Shown piece by piece: positions 19,201-27,047 of a stretch of 64,000 nt of DNA (the first letter of the stretch is position 1; the number at the start of each line of letters is the position of its first letter). Under the pieces are notes generated by a model, which saw only the letters and a program-made list of their open reading frames with translations, was not told where the DNA came from and searched no databases. The DNA is from Streptomyces macrolidinus (lineage in GTDB: Bacteria; Actinomycetota; Actinomycetes; Streptomycetales; Streptomycetaceae). The stretch spans positions 1 to 64,000 of the forward strand of contig NZ_JAMWMR010000013.1 in the NCBI RefSeq assembly GCF_023887685.1, written 5' to 3'. The position numbers were made by a program, and so were the translations under genes.

Positions 19201-22200
19201 GTGGGCCTCGGCGGTCTGCCGCTGAACGCTCTCCACCGCGGCGTACCACTCGGCACCGGGGGCGGCCCCGGACTCGGTGCCGTACGGGGACGCGGCCTCG
19301 GTGTCGTACGGGGACACGGCTTCGTACGGGGACATGGCTTCGTACGCGGACACGGCGTCGTACGCCGACGGCTCCGGAGCGGGGGTATTCGAGGACATGG
19401 GAACCGCCGGGATGTCGGACGCGGGTGCGGGCTGCGGGTGGGGGTGTTCCGGCCGGTGCCCCGACACGGGGGCCGACGGCCGAAGTTCGGGGGTCTCGGC
19501 GACTTCGGCGGGCTCGGCGACTTCGGCAGCTTCGTCGCAAGGCGGGTAGAGCTGACCGTAGTTGGCTCCGCTGATCTTCACGGTCATCCGGGGCGCGCGC
19601 TCCTTGGCTGGGGGTTCGGGCGAGCCGTACGGCGCCCAGAGGGGATAGAAGCCGAACGGGACTCCGCGTACGGCGAGTTCGCCGAGCGCGGTGTGCAGGG
19701 TGCTGACCCCGGACCGTTCGGCCCGGTCCAGGGAGACGGCCGCGTGCGCGCGGTCACCGAGGATCTGTCCGACCAGGCCGGTCAACGCCGCGCCCGCGCC
19801 GACCTCGACGAAGGTCCGCACCCCCGCCGCGTACATCGCCTCGATCTGGTCCTGGAAGAGCACCGGCGAGGCCAACTGGTCGGCGATCCGGCGGCGTACG
19901 GCATCGGGCGAGGTCGGGTACGGTGTTGCATCCGCGTTGCCGTACACCTCGATCCGGGGCTCTGCGACCGGAACCGTGTGCAGGAAGGTGGCGAGCGGCT
20001 CAGCGGCCGGGGCGACCAGCGGGCTGTGGAACGCGGTCGACGTGGTCAGCCGGTGCGTGCCGACACCTTCCGCCGCGAACGCCCGCTCGGCACGCGCGAC
20101 GGCCTCCGCCGTCCCCGAAAGCACCACCTGACGCGGCGAGTTGAGATTGGCCGACCAGATGTCGCCGAACGCGCCCTCGGCCAGCGCCGCCGCCATGTGC
20201 GCGCGGTCCGTCGCCACGGCCAGCATCGCGCCCGGTACGACGGCCGCTTCCCGCATCAACTCACCGCGCCTGCGGGCCAGCGAGACCAACGTGTCGGCGT
20301 CCAGGGCACCCGCGCAGTGCAGCGCCACCAACTCGCCGAAGCTGTGGCCCGCCACGCAGTCCGGTCGCAGCCCCAGCTCCCGCAGTACCTCCAACAGCGC
20401 CAGCGCGTGCACCGCGAGTGCGGGCTGCGCCCACTCCGTGGCGGCCAACCGGGCGACCTGGGCCGCGCGTTCCTCGTCGGCGAAGGCGGGCGGTGGGAAC
20501 ACCACCCGGTGCAGGGGCCGCCCGTCGAACCGGGCACCGCCCAGCCGATCCCACACGGCCTGGGCGGCCGGTGCCAGCATCGAGAGGTCGGCGCCCATCC
20601 CGACGTACTGGGACCCCTGGCCCGGAAACAGGAAGGCGAGACGGCCGACCGCCGGGTCCCCGCAGGCGTACCGGACGCCGTTCGGGGTCGCGAACGCGGT
20701 GCCGGGCCGCTGCCGGATCAGCGAGAGCGCCTGCGCGTACTTCTCCCGCAGATCCTCGATGTCCGTGGCGACGACGGCCAACCGCAGCGGATCGGTGGCC
20801 GAGAACGCTCTCTGGCTCTCCCGGGCGAGTGCGGCCAGCGGCCGGTCGCCGCTCGCGTCCGGCGACACCAGGTCGGCCGGTGACGCGCCGCTGAACAGGA
20901 CGAGTTCGCTCGGCGCCGAGCGATGACGTGGTGGCACGCGCGCAGGGGTACCCGACGGCACGTACTCCTCCAACGTGACATGGAAGTTGCTGCCCCCGAA
21001 GCCGAAGCTCGACACCGACGCGCGGCGCGGATGACCGGCGGGCCGTACCCATGGCCGGGTCTCCGTGTTGACGTAGAACGGGCCGTCCGGGGCAGCCGCC
21101 GCCGGGATCGGCCGGCCGACCTTGATGGTCGGCGGCAGCACCTTGTGATGCAGGGCCATGACCGCCTTGAGCAGCCCCGCCGCCCCCGCCGCGCACTTGG
21201 TGTGCCCGATCTGCGACTTGACCGAACCGATCGCGCACCACTGTCCGTCGTGCGCGTCCGTACCCTCCGACGCTTCGAACACCTCGTGCAGGGCCGCGAG
21301 TTCGGCCGCATCCCCGGCCTTCGTGCCGGTCCCGTGCGCCTCGACCAGCTCCACGGTCCGTGGGCCGTAGCCCGCCTGCTCGTAGGCGCGCCGCAGAGCC
21401 CGTGCCTGACCGCCCGGAAGCGGCGCGTAGATCGCCGTACTCCTGCCGTCGGACGAGGCGCCGACGCCCCGGATCACCGCGTGGATCCGGTCGCCGTTCC
21501 GCTCCGCGTCGGACAGCCGCTTCAGGGCGTACATGACGACCGCTTCGCCGAGCATGGTGCCGTCCGCCGCGTCCGAGAACGGACGGCAGTCACCGGTCGG
21601 GGAGAGCGCGGGCGTCTTGGAGAAGCACAGGAACATGCCGATGTCGTTCCCGGTGTCCACACCGCCGCTGATCACCAAGTCTGCCCGGCCGAGCGAGAGT
21701 TCACCGACCGCCGTGGACAGGGCCGCCAGCGAGCTTGCACAGGCCGCGTCGGTCGTGTGGTTGATGCCGTGCAGATCGAACCGGTTGGCGATCCGGCCCG
21801 CGACGACATTGCCGAGCAGGCCCGGGAAGGTCGACTCCTGCCAAGGGTTGAAGTGCGCCGCGATACGGTCGCACACGGCCCGCACCTCTGCCTCGGGCAG
21901 ACCGCTCTCCCGCAACGCCTTGGCCCACACCGGGCGTTGGGCGCGCCCGTACATGTGCGGAAGCAGCTCCAGGGCAGCCGCGCCGAGTACGACACCGACC
22001 CGGTCCCGGTCCACGCCCGACAGACCACCGGCATCGGTCAGCACCTGGTCGGCGACCAGCAGGGCGAGCAGTTGGGAGGTGTCCGTCGCCGACAGGTTGG
22101 CGGGCGGCACCCCGTACGCCAACGGTTCGAAGTCCACTTCCGGCAGGAACGCGCCCCGGCGGGCGTACGTCTTGTCGGGCGCGGCCGGGTCCGGGTCGTA

Positions 22201-22377
22201 GTGGTCCGCCACCAGCCAGCGGGAGGCGGGCACTTCGGTGATCAGGTCCCGGCCGCCGGTCACGATCCGCCAGTACCCGGCCGCGTCCGTCGCGCCCGGT
22301 ACGAGGGCGCCGACCCCGACCACGGCGACGGGCACCTGCGCTGCTGTCGACGCCTGCGCGGCGCCGGGGCCGCTCAT
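16210..22377 (-). CDS. PfaA-like secondary-lipid synthase subunit: KS-AT-ACP-KR-DH
   Basis: The protein has 2055 residues. The ketosynthase has Cys213 in 'DAACASS', then 'EAHGTGT' and 'SQIGHTKCAAG'. The AT has Ser679 in 'GHSFGE', a malonyl-CoA type motif. One acyl carrier protein carries Ser1196 in 'LGVDSIKR', the pattern typical of Pfa carrier domains; other PfaA proteins usually have several in tandem. The KR has 'GGARGVT' and Tyr1704 in 'SDYAMANE'. A PKS-like dehydratase hot dog near the C-terminus has His1813 in 'DHAITGVPVLP'. The start is the ATG overlapping the PfaD stop (ATGA); the frame stays open to 23760 only as a shadow of the pfaD-like gene. The single ACP needs a phosphopantetheinyl transferase, and none is in the window. 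Confidence 0.9.
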   Translation of the reverse strand: MSGPGAAQASTAAQVPVAVVGVGALVPGATDAAGYWRIVTGGRDLITEVPASRWLVADHYDPDPAAPDKTYARRGAFLPEVDFEPLAYGVPPANLSATDTSQLLALLVADQVLTDAGGLSGVDRDRVGVVLGAAALELLPHMYGRAQRPVWAKALRESGLPEAEVRAVCDRIAAHFNPWQESTFPGLLGNVVAGRIANRFDLHGINHTTDAACASSLAALSTAVGELSLGRADLVISGGVDTGNDIGMFLCFSKTPALSPTGDCRPFSDAADGTMLGEAVVMYALKRLSDAERNGDRIHAVIRGVGASSDGRSTAIYAPLPGGQARALRRAYEQAGYGPRTVELVEAHGTGTKAGDAAELAALHEVFEASEGTDAHDGQWCAIGSVKSQIGHTKCAAGAAGLLKAVMALHHKVLPPTIKVGRPIPAAAAPDGPFYVNTETRPWVRPAGHPRRASVSSFGFGGSNFHVTLEEYVPSGTPARVPPRHRSAPSELVLFSGASPADLVSPDASGDRPLAALARESQRAFSATDPLRLAVVATDIEDLREKYAQALSLIRQRPGTAFATPNGVRYACGDPAVGRLAFLFPGQGSQYVGMGADLSMLAPAAQAVWDRLGGARFDGRPLHRVVFPPPAFADEERAAQVARLAATEWAQPALAVHALALLEVLRELGLRPDCVAGHSFGELVALHCAGALDADTLVSLARRRGELMREAAVVPGAMLAVATDRAHMAAALAEGAFGDIWSANLNSPRQVVLSGTAEAVARAERAFAAEGVGTHRLTTSTAFHSPLVAPAAEPLATFLHTVPVAEPRIEVYGNADATPYPTSPDAVRRRIADQLASPVLFQDQIEAMYAAGVRTFVEVGAGAALTGLVGQILGDRAHAAVSLDRAERSGVSTLHTALGELAVRGVPFGFYPLWAPYGSPEPPAKERAPRMTVKISGANYGQLYPPCDEAAEVAEPAEVAETPELRPSAPVSGHRPEHPHPQPAPASDIPAVPMSSNTPAPEPSAYDAVSAYEAMSPYEAVSPYDTEAASPYGTESGAAPGAEWYAAVESVQRQTAEAHAACQRMLTDSHLAFLRMTETTLAAMLGVQAVGDAPDAPTSLTPLPLPRPSEPRQAPAPVTSAPAVAVEQRTSVAAPVVPPAPATDAAPVPPPELSAPELSAPELEELLLSVVAQLTGYPVEMLTVDMELEADLGVDSIKRVEILSAVRRRVGDLATGDVGELGKLRTLREIVEALTTTGRPPGTPGPNSRTPDGRTPDSRTSDSRPPSSPAQDSPAEARSHTVAKIPAMRTESEPDKALTRLVQRAVESPASGLATAGLLDGPLVVTDGGVGRSAITDLVALKLAERGVDATAVTKVPEDARAVVHLGGLTGGSGQDDAREAHRSVFRAARTMAAQVTEWGGLFVTVQDTGGDFGLRGHAPDRAWLGGVAGLTRTAAKEWPGASVKAIDCECGDRCDEEVAEAIVRELFEGGPDPEVGLRADGTRTTPRVVPAPVVPGGTRRITSESVIVATGGARGVTAAALLDLARAHRPRIVLLGRTAPAPEPEGLASATDEPALTRLLAERSAADATNAAHAADSSPARIAARAREILAAREVRATLAALEEAGSPVRYVPVDVRDGDAVAAALREVREVWGPVTGIVHGAGVLADKWLADKTEEQVERVMSTKVDGLRALLAATADDPLEVICLFSSVAAVFGNAGQSDYAMANEVLGQVASAEQARRPDCLVRCVAWGPWRGGMVTPALAGHFGRSGVPLIPLEQGAAAFTAELDGAAGEARVVLVAGDDPAALSPAGDPRPAQVLVRADSAPQLADHAITGVPVLPVAMVLNWFAGAATAWLPGANSLVLRDLRVYQKYELPELDGPGHRLTVHGSRGAAGSPSGLEAELRGESGVAHFRAVLDAGAEEPDPAAWSSPEGLKPLGRGELYDGECLFHGPRFHCVRSLQGVSAHGAEAIVAGVRALEWPGEHWPLDPAAVDGALQLALVWAQEELGAATLPMAVAECRVHRGGPVEDTVRCVVRGRKVHSTGARCDAALIDADGAVRLELLGVELVRRPS
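19280..19372. repeat. imperfect 18/24-bp tandem repeats in the AT-ACP linker
   Basis: Five imperfect units built around TCGTACGGGGACACGGC encode a Tyr-containing repeat of the type 'SPYEAV', 'SAYEAM', 'SPYDTE' at about residues 1003-1033 of the PfaA-like protein. It appears to be a flexible linker expanded by slippage. Confidence 0.75.
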
Positions 22378-23957
22378 GCCAGCCCGCACGGGGTGTAGAC
22401 GAACGCGCCGGTCGGCAACGGCACTCCATAGGTGCGTAGTTGATGGGCGCGGGTGAGCACCGCGGCGCCTTCGAGCAGGTTGAGCGCGATCTGCACCACG
22501 GACCGGTTCGCCGGTTCGGCCAGGAACGTGCCCGCGACCCAGCGATTGAACGCACCCATCGCGGGCCCGCACCAGATCTGGTAGTCGGTACGCCGGGCCG
22601 CCTCCCCGGTGATCGCCCACCGGCTCGAACTGCCCAGGTACCAGCGGAAGACCAACGCCATACGGTGCTTCGGATCGGCCTCGGCGCGCGTGATCTCCGA
22701 GGGATCGCGCCGCTCCCAGAACGCGCGTGTGCGCTGCCAGACCTCGTCGAACGAGGCGCGCAGCACGTCGCGTTCGAGCGTGGCACGCAACGCGGCCGGG
22801 ATCTCCTCCAGCGCACCGTGCGCCCGGTACGCCGCGTACAGTCTGCCCGCGCGCTGGGCGAACATCGTTCCCCGGGACAGCACTTGCAGCGTGACCCCCG
22901 ACTCGAACATGTCCGCTGCCGGTGCCATGGCCACATCGGCGACATCCGCCTCGCAGAGCATCGCCTTGGCCTCGTCCGACAACCCCGCTTCGACGACCGT
23001 CTGGTTCACCGATCCGACGACCACGTAGGAGGCGCCGAGGGCGAACGCGGCAGCCACCGCGTCCGGTGTGCCCAGACCACCCGCCGCGCCGATCCTGACC
23101 GGTCGCGGGTAGCCGAACCGGCGGCACAACGCGTCGCGCAGCAGGGCGATCCTCGGCAGCAGGACCGACAACGGCCGGTTGTCTGTGTGACCTCCGCTGT
23201 CGGCCTCCACGGTGATGTCCTCGGCCACCGGCACCAGGGCCGCCAGCCGGGCCTCCTCCGCGGTCAGCTTCCGCTCGGCGACGAGTCGGTCCAACAGCGC
23301 GGCCGGGGCGGGGGAGAGGAACCTCTCGGCCACCTCCGGGCGGGAGACCTTGGCGAGGATCCGCGTGCGCCGCACGATCCCGCCGTCGGCGCCCCGCCGC
23401 AGCCCTCGGGCCGAACACAGCACCACGGCCGGGGTCAGCTCCATGAACGCCGACGCCGAGATCCGGGGCACACCGCAGCGCAGCAGCAGCTCGGCGACGC
23501 CGAGCTCCAGGGCGGGTTCGGCGGGTGAATGGATGAGGTTCACGCCCCAGTTGGGGCGGGACCGCAGCTCCCGGGCCAGCGCCTGCACGGCCCGCTCCAC
23601 CTCGGCGTAGGCGAGACCCCCGGCGCCGAAGAAGCCGAGCATCTCCGCGTGGGCCATCGCGGACACCATCCGGGTGGTGGCGATGCCGTTCGCCATCTCG
23701 CCCGCCACGTAAGGGAATCGGACGCCGTGCGCCTCGCAGAAGGTGCGCCCGCCGAGCCACTCCGGGTACAGCGGCGGCAGCGTGCCGAGCACCGGTCCTT
23801 CCGGTACGGGACCGATCGCGAGCCCCAGCTCACGGCCGGTCGGCCCGCTGACGACATGGACGGGTTCCCGGACGCGTCGGGCAAGGGCGGCGATGTCCCC
23901 GAGGGAGAAGACGGGCGGCGGCGCGACGGGGGCGTCGGGGGAGGACAGGACGGGCAC
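22374..23957 (-). CDS. PfaD-like FMN enoyl reductase
   Basis: The protein has 527 residues and is a full-length PfaD-type trans-acting enoyl reductase of the nitronate-monooxygenase TIM-barrel fold. Characteristic stretches are 'VAGEMANGIATT', 'GVNLIHSP', 'VEADSGGHTDNRP', 'IGAAGGLGTP' and 'FVVGSVNQ'-like 'YVVVGSVNQT'. In Pfa systems this FMN protein saturates selected double bonds and so decides which remain. Translation starts at a GTG behind GGAG. Its stop overlaps the PfaA-type start (ATGA), which implies translational coupling. The order reductase, PfaA-type, PfaC-type equals pfa1-pfa2-pfa3 of myxobacteria. Confidence 0.93.
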   Translation of the reverse strand: MPVLSSPDAPVAPPPVFSLGDIAALARRVREPVHVVSGPTGRELGLAIGPVPEGPVLGTLPPLYPEWLGGRTFCEAHGVRFPYVAGEMANGIATTRMVSAMAHAEMLGFFGAGGLAYAEVERAVQALARELRSRPNWGVNLIHSPAEPALELGVAELLLRCGVPRISASAFMELTPAVVLCSARGLRRGADGGIVRRTRILAKVSRPEVAERFLSPAPAALLDRLVAERKLTAEEARLAALVPVAEDITVEADSGGHTDNRPLSVLLPRIALLRDALCRRFGYPRPVRIGAAGGLGTPDAVAAAFALGASYVVVGSVNQTVVEAGLSDEAKAMLCEADVADVAMAPAADMFESGVTLQVLSRGTMFAQRAGRLYAAYRAHGALEEIPAALRATLERDVLRASFDEVWQRTRAFWERRDPSEITRAEADPKHRMALVFRWYLGSSSRWAITGEAARRTDYQIWCGPAMGAFNRWVAGTFLAEPANRSVVQIALNLLEGAAVLTRAHQLRTYGVPLPTGAFVYTPCGLA

Positions 23958-23999
23958 GGAGGGGCTCCAGCGGGAAAGGGGGGCTGGCGGGCTGACGTA

Positions 24000-25193
24000 C
24001 TAGGCGTGTTGGGCGTACGGGGCGGCGTTCGGGGTGTGCTGCGCGGACGGGAAGCCGGTGGCGGTCGCGGGCGTGCCCGGCGGTCCGGCGGGAACCCGGC
24101 CCGTCGGGGCCAGGCCGGACCACAGGTAGTCGAGGTCCACCCGGCCGGAGGCCGCCGACGGGCCGAACAGGGTGCGGACCCGTGTGTCGTCGAAGCGCCG
24201 CCGGTGGGTCAGGTAGGTCGTCAGACCCGGGTAGAAGTCCAGCAGCGCCTCCAGCGCCGACGGGTCGTCCGGCTCCGTGGCGACCAGCTCGATCGACATC
24301 CGGACCAGCCGTTCCAGCAGGGCCACGATCGTCGGCACCGGCACGTCGCGGTCATGGACGACGTGGTACGTGTCGACTCCGCCCGAGGGCGGCCGGGCGG
24401 CCAGCCGCACCATGACCTCGGCCGCGTGCTCCACTTGCATCAGGTTCAACCGACCGTGCGGATGGCCCACCAACCGGATGCGGGGACGGTCGCCCGGGTC
24501 CGTGCCGTGGGGACCGCCGGGGCCGGCACTGCGGCGCGCGTCGCGCAGGATCCGCTCGACGACCTGAAGCGGATGCGAGGGCAGTTCCGGATGCGGCGGC
24601 ACATCCGTGACCAGCACGCTCGGCCGCAGCACCACGACCGGACGGCGATGCTCCCGCGCCCAGGCGTGAACCAGCACCTCCGCCTCGTACTTGGAACGTT
24701 CGTAGGCGTTCTCGAAGCCGTACGTGTCGTCCAACTCGTCCTCGTACGCCACCCCCTGGCGTCGGCTCCCGGCCACGAAGGCGGTACTCACATGGTGGAC
24801 CACGGGTCTCTCGCGTCCGGCGGCGGCCAACTCCAGTACATGCCGGGTCCCTTCGACATTGGTCCGGCGTAACTCGGGAAGGTTCCCCTCGAGGTTGATG
24901 CTGCCCGCGCTGTGCCAGATCGCGCCGAGACCGTCGGCCAACTCCTGGAACGCGCACCGGGACAGCCCCAGCCCGGGCCGCTCCACCTCGGTCTCCACCA
25001 CCCGTAGCCGGTCGGGGAGTTCGGCGACGAACGACTCGGGCGCGCCCGTCAGGGCGAAGAACCGGGTGATGCGGTGCAGCGCGTCGCCCGACCCCGCGTG
25101 GACCAGGACCGTCACCGACCGATGCGTGTCGAGCAGACGGCGCAGCAGGCGGAGTCCGAGGAATCCGGTGGCGCCGGTGAGGGCGACGTGCAT
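24000..25193 (-). CDS. thioester-reductase-like NAD(P)-dependent enzyme
   Basis: The protein has 397 residues. It belongs to the extended short-chain dehydrogenase group of NAD-binding-4 / thioester reductase domains. It opens with 'ALTGATGFLG' (NADP-binding, residues ~5-13), has a catalytic-type 'YERSKYEAE' and a 'SRCAFQELADGLGAIWHSAG' segment typical of acyl thioester reductases. In related lipid synthases such enzymes release the ACP-bound chain as an aldehyde or alcohol. It is the first gene of the minus operon, 42 bases before pfaD, and no thioesterase is present. I chose the ATG at 25193; the longer open frame upstream is Arg/Pro-rich and implausible. Confidence 0.82.
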   Translation of the reverse strand: MHVALTGATGFLGLRLLRRLLDTHRSVTVLVHAGSGDALHRITRFFALTGAPESFVAELPDRLRVVETEVERPGLGLSRCAFQELADGLGAIWHSAGSINLEGNLPELRRTNVEGTRHVLELAAAGRERPVVHHVSTAFVAGSRRQGVAYEDELDDTYGFENAYERSKYEAEVLVHAWAREHRRPVVVLRPSVLVTDVPPHPELPSHPLQVVERILRDARRSAGPGGPHGTDPGDRPRIRLVGHPHGRLNLMQVEHAAEVMVRLAARPPSGGVDTYHVVHDRDVPVPTIVALLERLVRMSIELVATEPDDPSALEALLDFYPGLTTYLTHRRRFDDTRVRTLFGPSAASGRVDLDYLWSGLAPTGRVPAGPPGTPATATGFPSAQHTPNAAPYAQHA

Positions 25194-25682
25194 GACCTTG
25201 GCTCCAAGGGCTCCGAAAGGGACAGGACCACGACCGCAGGCGAGGGCGAGGAAGGCCGAGGTCATTGCGGCGGCGCGGAGCACAGTGTCAGACGGCGGGC
25301 GGTGATGGAGCCCCGAGCCCCTCTGCTCACCCGAACGGAGGACCAAGGTCGTGCTCCGCGTGACGTCCGGACGATGCCTGCGGACCCTCAACACGGGCCA
25401 GGGCGACGGCCGTACGGACGTATCGGAGGCTGTCGGGAGTGCCGTCCCTCGTTCGGGTGGTCTCACGGGCGGTGACCGGGGGACATCGTGTCCTCGTCGG
25501 GCGGTGGGGTGCGGGGTGGTGAGCCCGGCTGGGCTGGGGAGGGGTGCGCGCGGGCGTTTCCCGCGAGCGGATATAACCGGACCGATTCAGGCCGAGGCCG
25601 AGGTGACGTGTTCGGTGTCGCCGGGTACCGGTCGGCAGCGCGCCTGGCCTGCCCCTCATTCGGCACGAACTGGAGTTCCGCG
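25194..25682. other. divergent intergenic region of the lipid locus
   Basis: These 489 bases separate the minus-strand synthase operon from the plus-strand WS/DGAT gene and should hold both promoters. Near the plus gene there is a locally AT-richer 'GCGGATATAACC' around 25567-25578 that could be a -10 region. I see no convincing operator palindrome or small gene. Confidence 0.5.
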
Positions 25683-26963
25683 ATGCCCGTGTCCGTTCCC
25701 CTTCCCGGCCATCCCACCCACGCGGTCGACCGCGCGTTCCTCGGCATGGCGCGCCGCCACCCCGACGTTCGCTGGGACACCGGCGGCGTCGCGTACTTGA
25801 GCGGTCCGCCCCCGAGCCTGGCCGACCTCCGCGCGTACGTGGGCTACGGCCTGACTCGGCTGCCCTTGCTCACCAGCCGACTCGAGGGCGGCACACGGCG
25901 CCCCCGATGGCGGCCGGACGCGGACTTCGCCGTCGACCGCCATGTCCACGAGGTGGTCGCCGAGGGCCCCGAGGGGTGGGACGCCGCCCTGCACACCGCG
26001 CTCAACGCGCCGTTCGCGCCCGGCACTTACTGGGGTGTCTGGCTGATCCACGGCCATGCGCCCGACGAGTACGCCGTGTGCTACCGCTTCCACCACGCCT
26101 GCCAGGACGGTGCCGCCGCCGCGATGACCTTTCGCGCCGTGCTGGGTGAGGGGGAGCCCTCGGCCCGTCCGGTGCCGAGGAAGGGCGGCCTGGCCGGTCT
26201 GCCCCGGCGGCTCGGCACGGCCGTCGGGCTGGCCGCGCTGTTCATGGCCCGCTCACTCGCCGTTCGTGGCCGCCGCCCGGCCGTCCCCTTCGTCGCCACG
26301 GGAGAGCGGCGGCTGTGGCGGGGCCGTGTACCGGCGGACGTCCTCCGCCGGGTCGGTGCGGCGCACGGCGGATCCGCCCACGACGCCCATCTGGCCGCCC
26401 TCACCGGGGCGTTGGCGACCTGGTCGGCCCGCTCCGGCGTACCACTGCCTCGGGTGACGGCACTGCTGCCCGTGGACGCGCGCCGCCCGGAGGAGGAACA
26501 GACCTGGGGCAACCGCTGTTTCGCCCTGCCGCTGGAACTCCCCGTACGGACCCAGCGCGGGAACGGTGCTTCGCCCGTGCGGCGCCTGGAGCACATCATG
26601 GCGACGACCCGGAAGCTGCGCGGCGAGACCTGGCGGCAGGCCGTTCAGGACCTGGTCCGCTTCATGCCGGACCGCCCGACCGAGTGGTACCTGCGCAGGA
26701 TGCTCTCCCCGCGCGTCAGCGGCCTCATGGCCACGTCCATGCCGCTCGCCGACAAGGGAAGCCTGGGCGACTCCCAAGTGACGGGCACCGCCTTGCTCCC
26801 CCTGCTCGTTCCCGGTCAACTCTGCGGAGTGGGCCTGTCGTTCTTCGGCAACTGGGCCGAGGTGTCCTTCGTCGCCGACCCCGCACTGCCGCTCGCGGAA
26901 CTGCTTCCGAAGCTGTGGGAGCAGGCCGTGGGGGAACTGGAGCAGACCTCGGCGTCGACGTGA
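25683..26963 (+). CDS. WS/DGAT-type acyltransferase
   Basis: The protein has 426 residues, slightly short for the wax ester synthase / diacylglycerol acyltransferase family. The active-site motif HHxxxDG is present as 'HHACQDG' (~137-143), where the second His is the general base. The C-terminal half has 'NRCFALPLELPV' and 'GPVLPLL'-like 'TALLPLLVPGQL' segments of the family. It transfers an acyl group from a thioester onto an alcohol. Beside a lipid synthase and a reductase it could make a wax-type ester. GGAG eight bases upstream supports this ATG. It is divergent from the synthase operon and convergent with the FMO. Confidence 0.85.
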   Translation: MPVSVPLPGHPTHAVDRAFLGMARRHPDVRWDTGGVAYLSGPPPSLADLRAYVGYGLTRLPLLTSRLEGGTRRPRWRPDADFAVDRHVHEVVAEGPEGWDAALHTALNAPFAPGTYWGVWLIHGHAPDEYAVCYRFHHACQDGAAAAMTFRAVLGEGEPSARPVPRKGGLAGLPRRLGTAVGLAALFMARSLAVRGRRPAVPFVATGERRLWRGRVPADVLRRVGAAHGGSAHDAHLAALTGALATWSARSGVPLPRVTALLPVDARRPEEEQTWGNRCFALPLELPVRTQRGNGASPVRRLEHIMATTRKLRGETWRQAVQDLVRFMPDRPTEWYLRRMLSPRVSGLMATSMPLADKGSLGDSQVTGTALLPLLVPGQLCGVGLSFFGNWAEVSFVADPALPLAELLPKLWEQAVGELEQTSAST

Positions 26964-27047
26964 ACGGGACCGGAAGGTCCGCCGGGAAGCAGGTACCGGT
27001 GAGCGAGGCGTGGCGCGGGGACATGAGCAGCCGCAGGGTGCCCAGGC

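Noticed and set aside
22378..23760. Upstream extension of the PfaA-like frame to 23760
   Set aside because: This part is Arg/Gly-rich and lies antiphase within the clear pfaD-like gene on the same strand. The ATGA overlap at 22374-22377 gives a natural start.
9556..23957. Enediyne or iterative type I PKS
   Set aside because: The KS-CLF pair, FabA-type hot dogs, 'DSIKR' ACP and a PfaD partner define the Pfa group. The enediyne hallmark terminal PPTase is absent.
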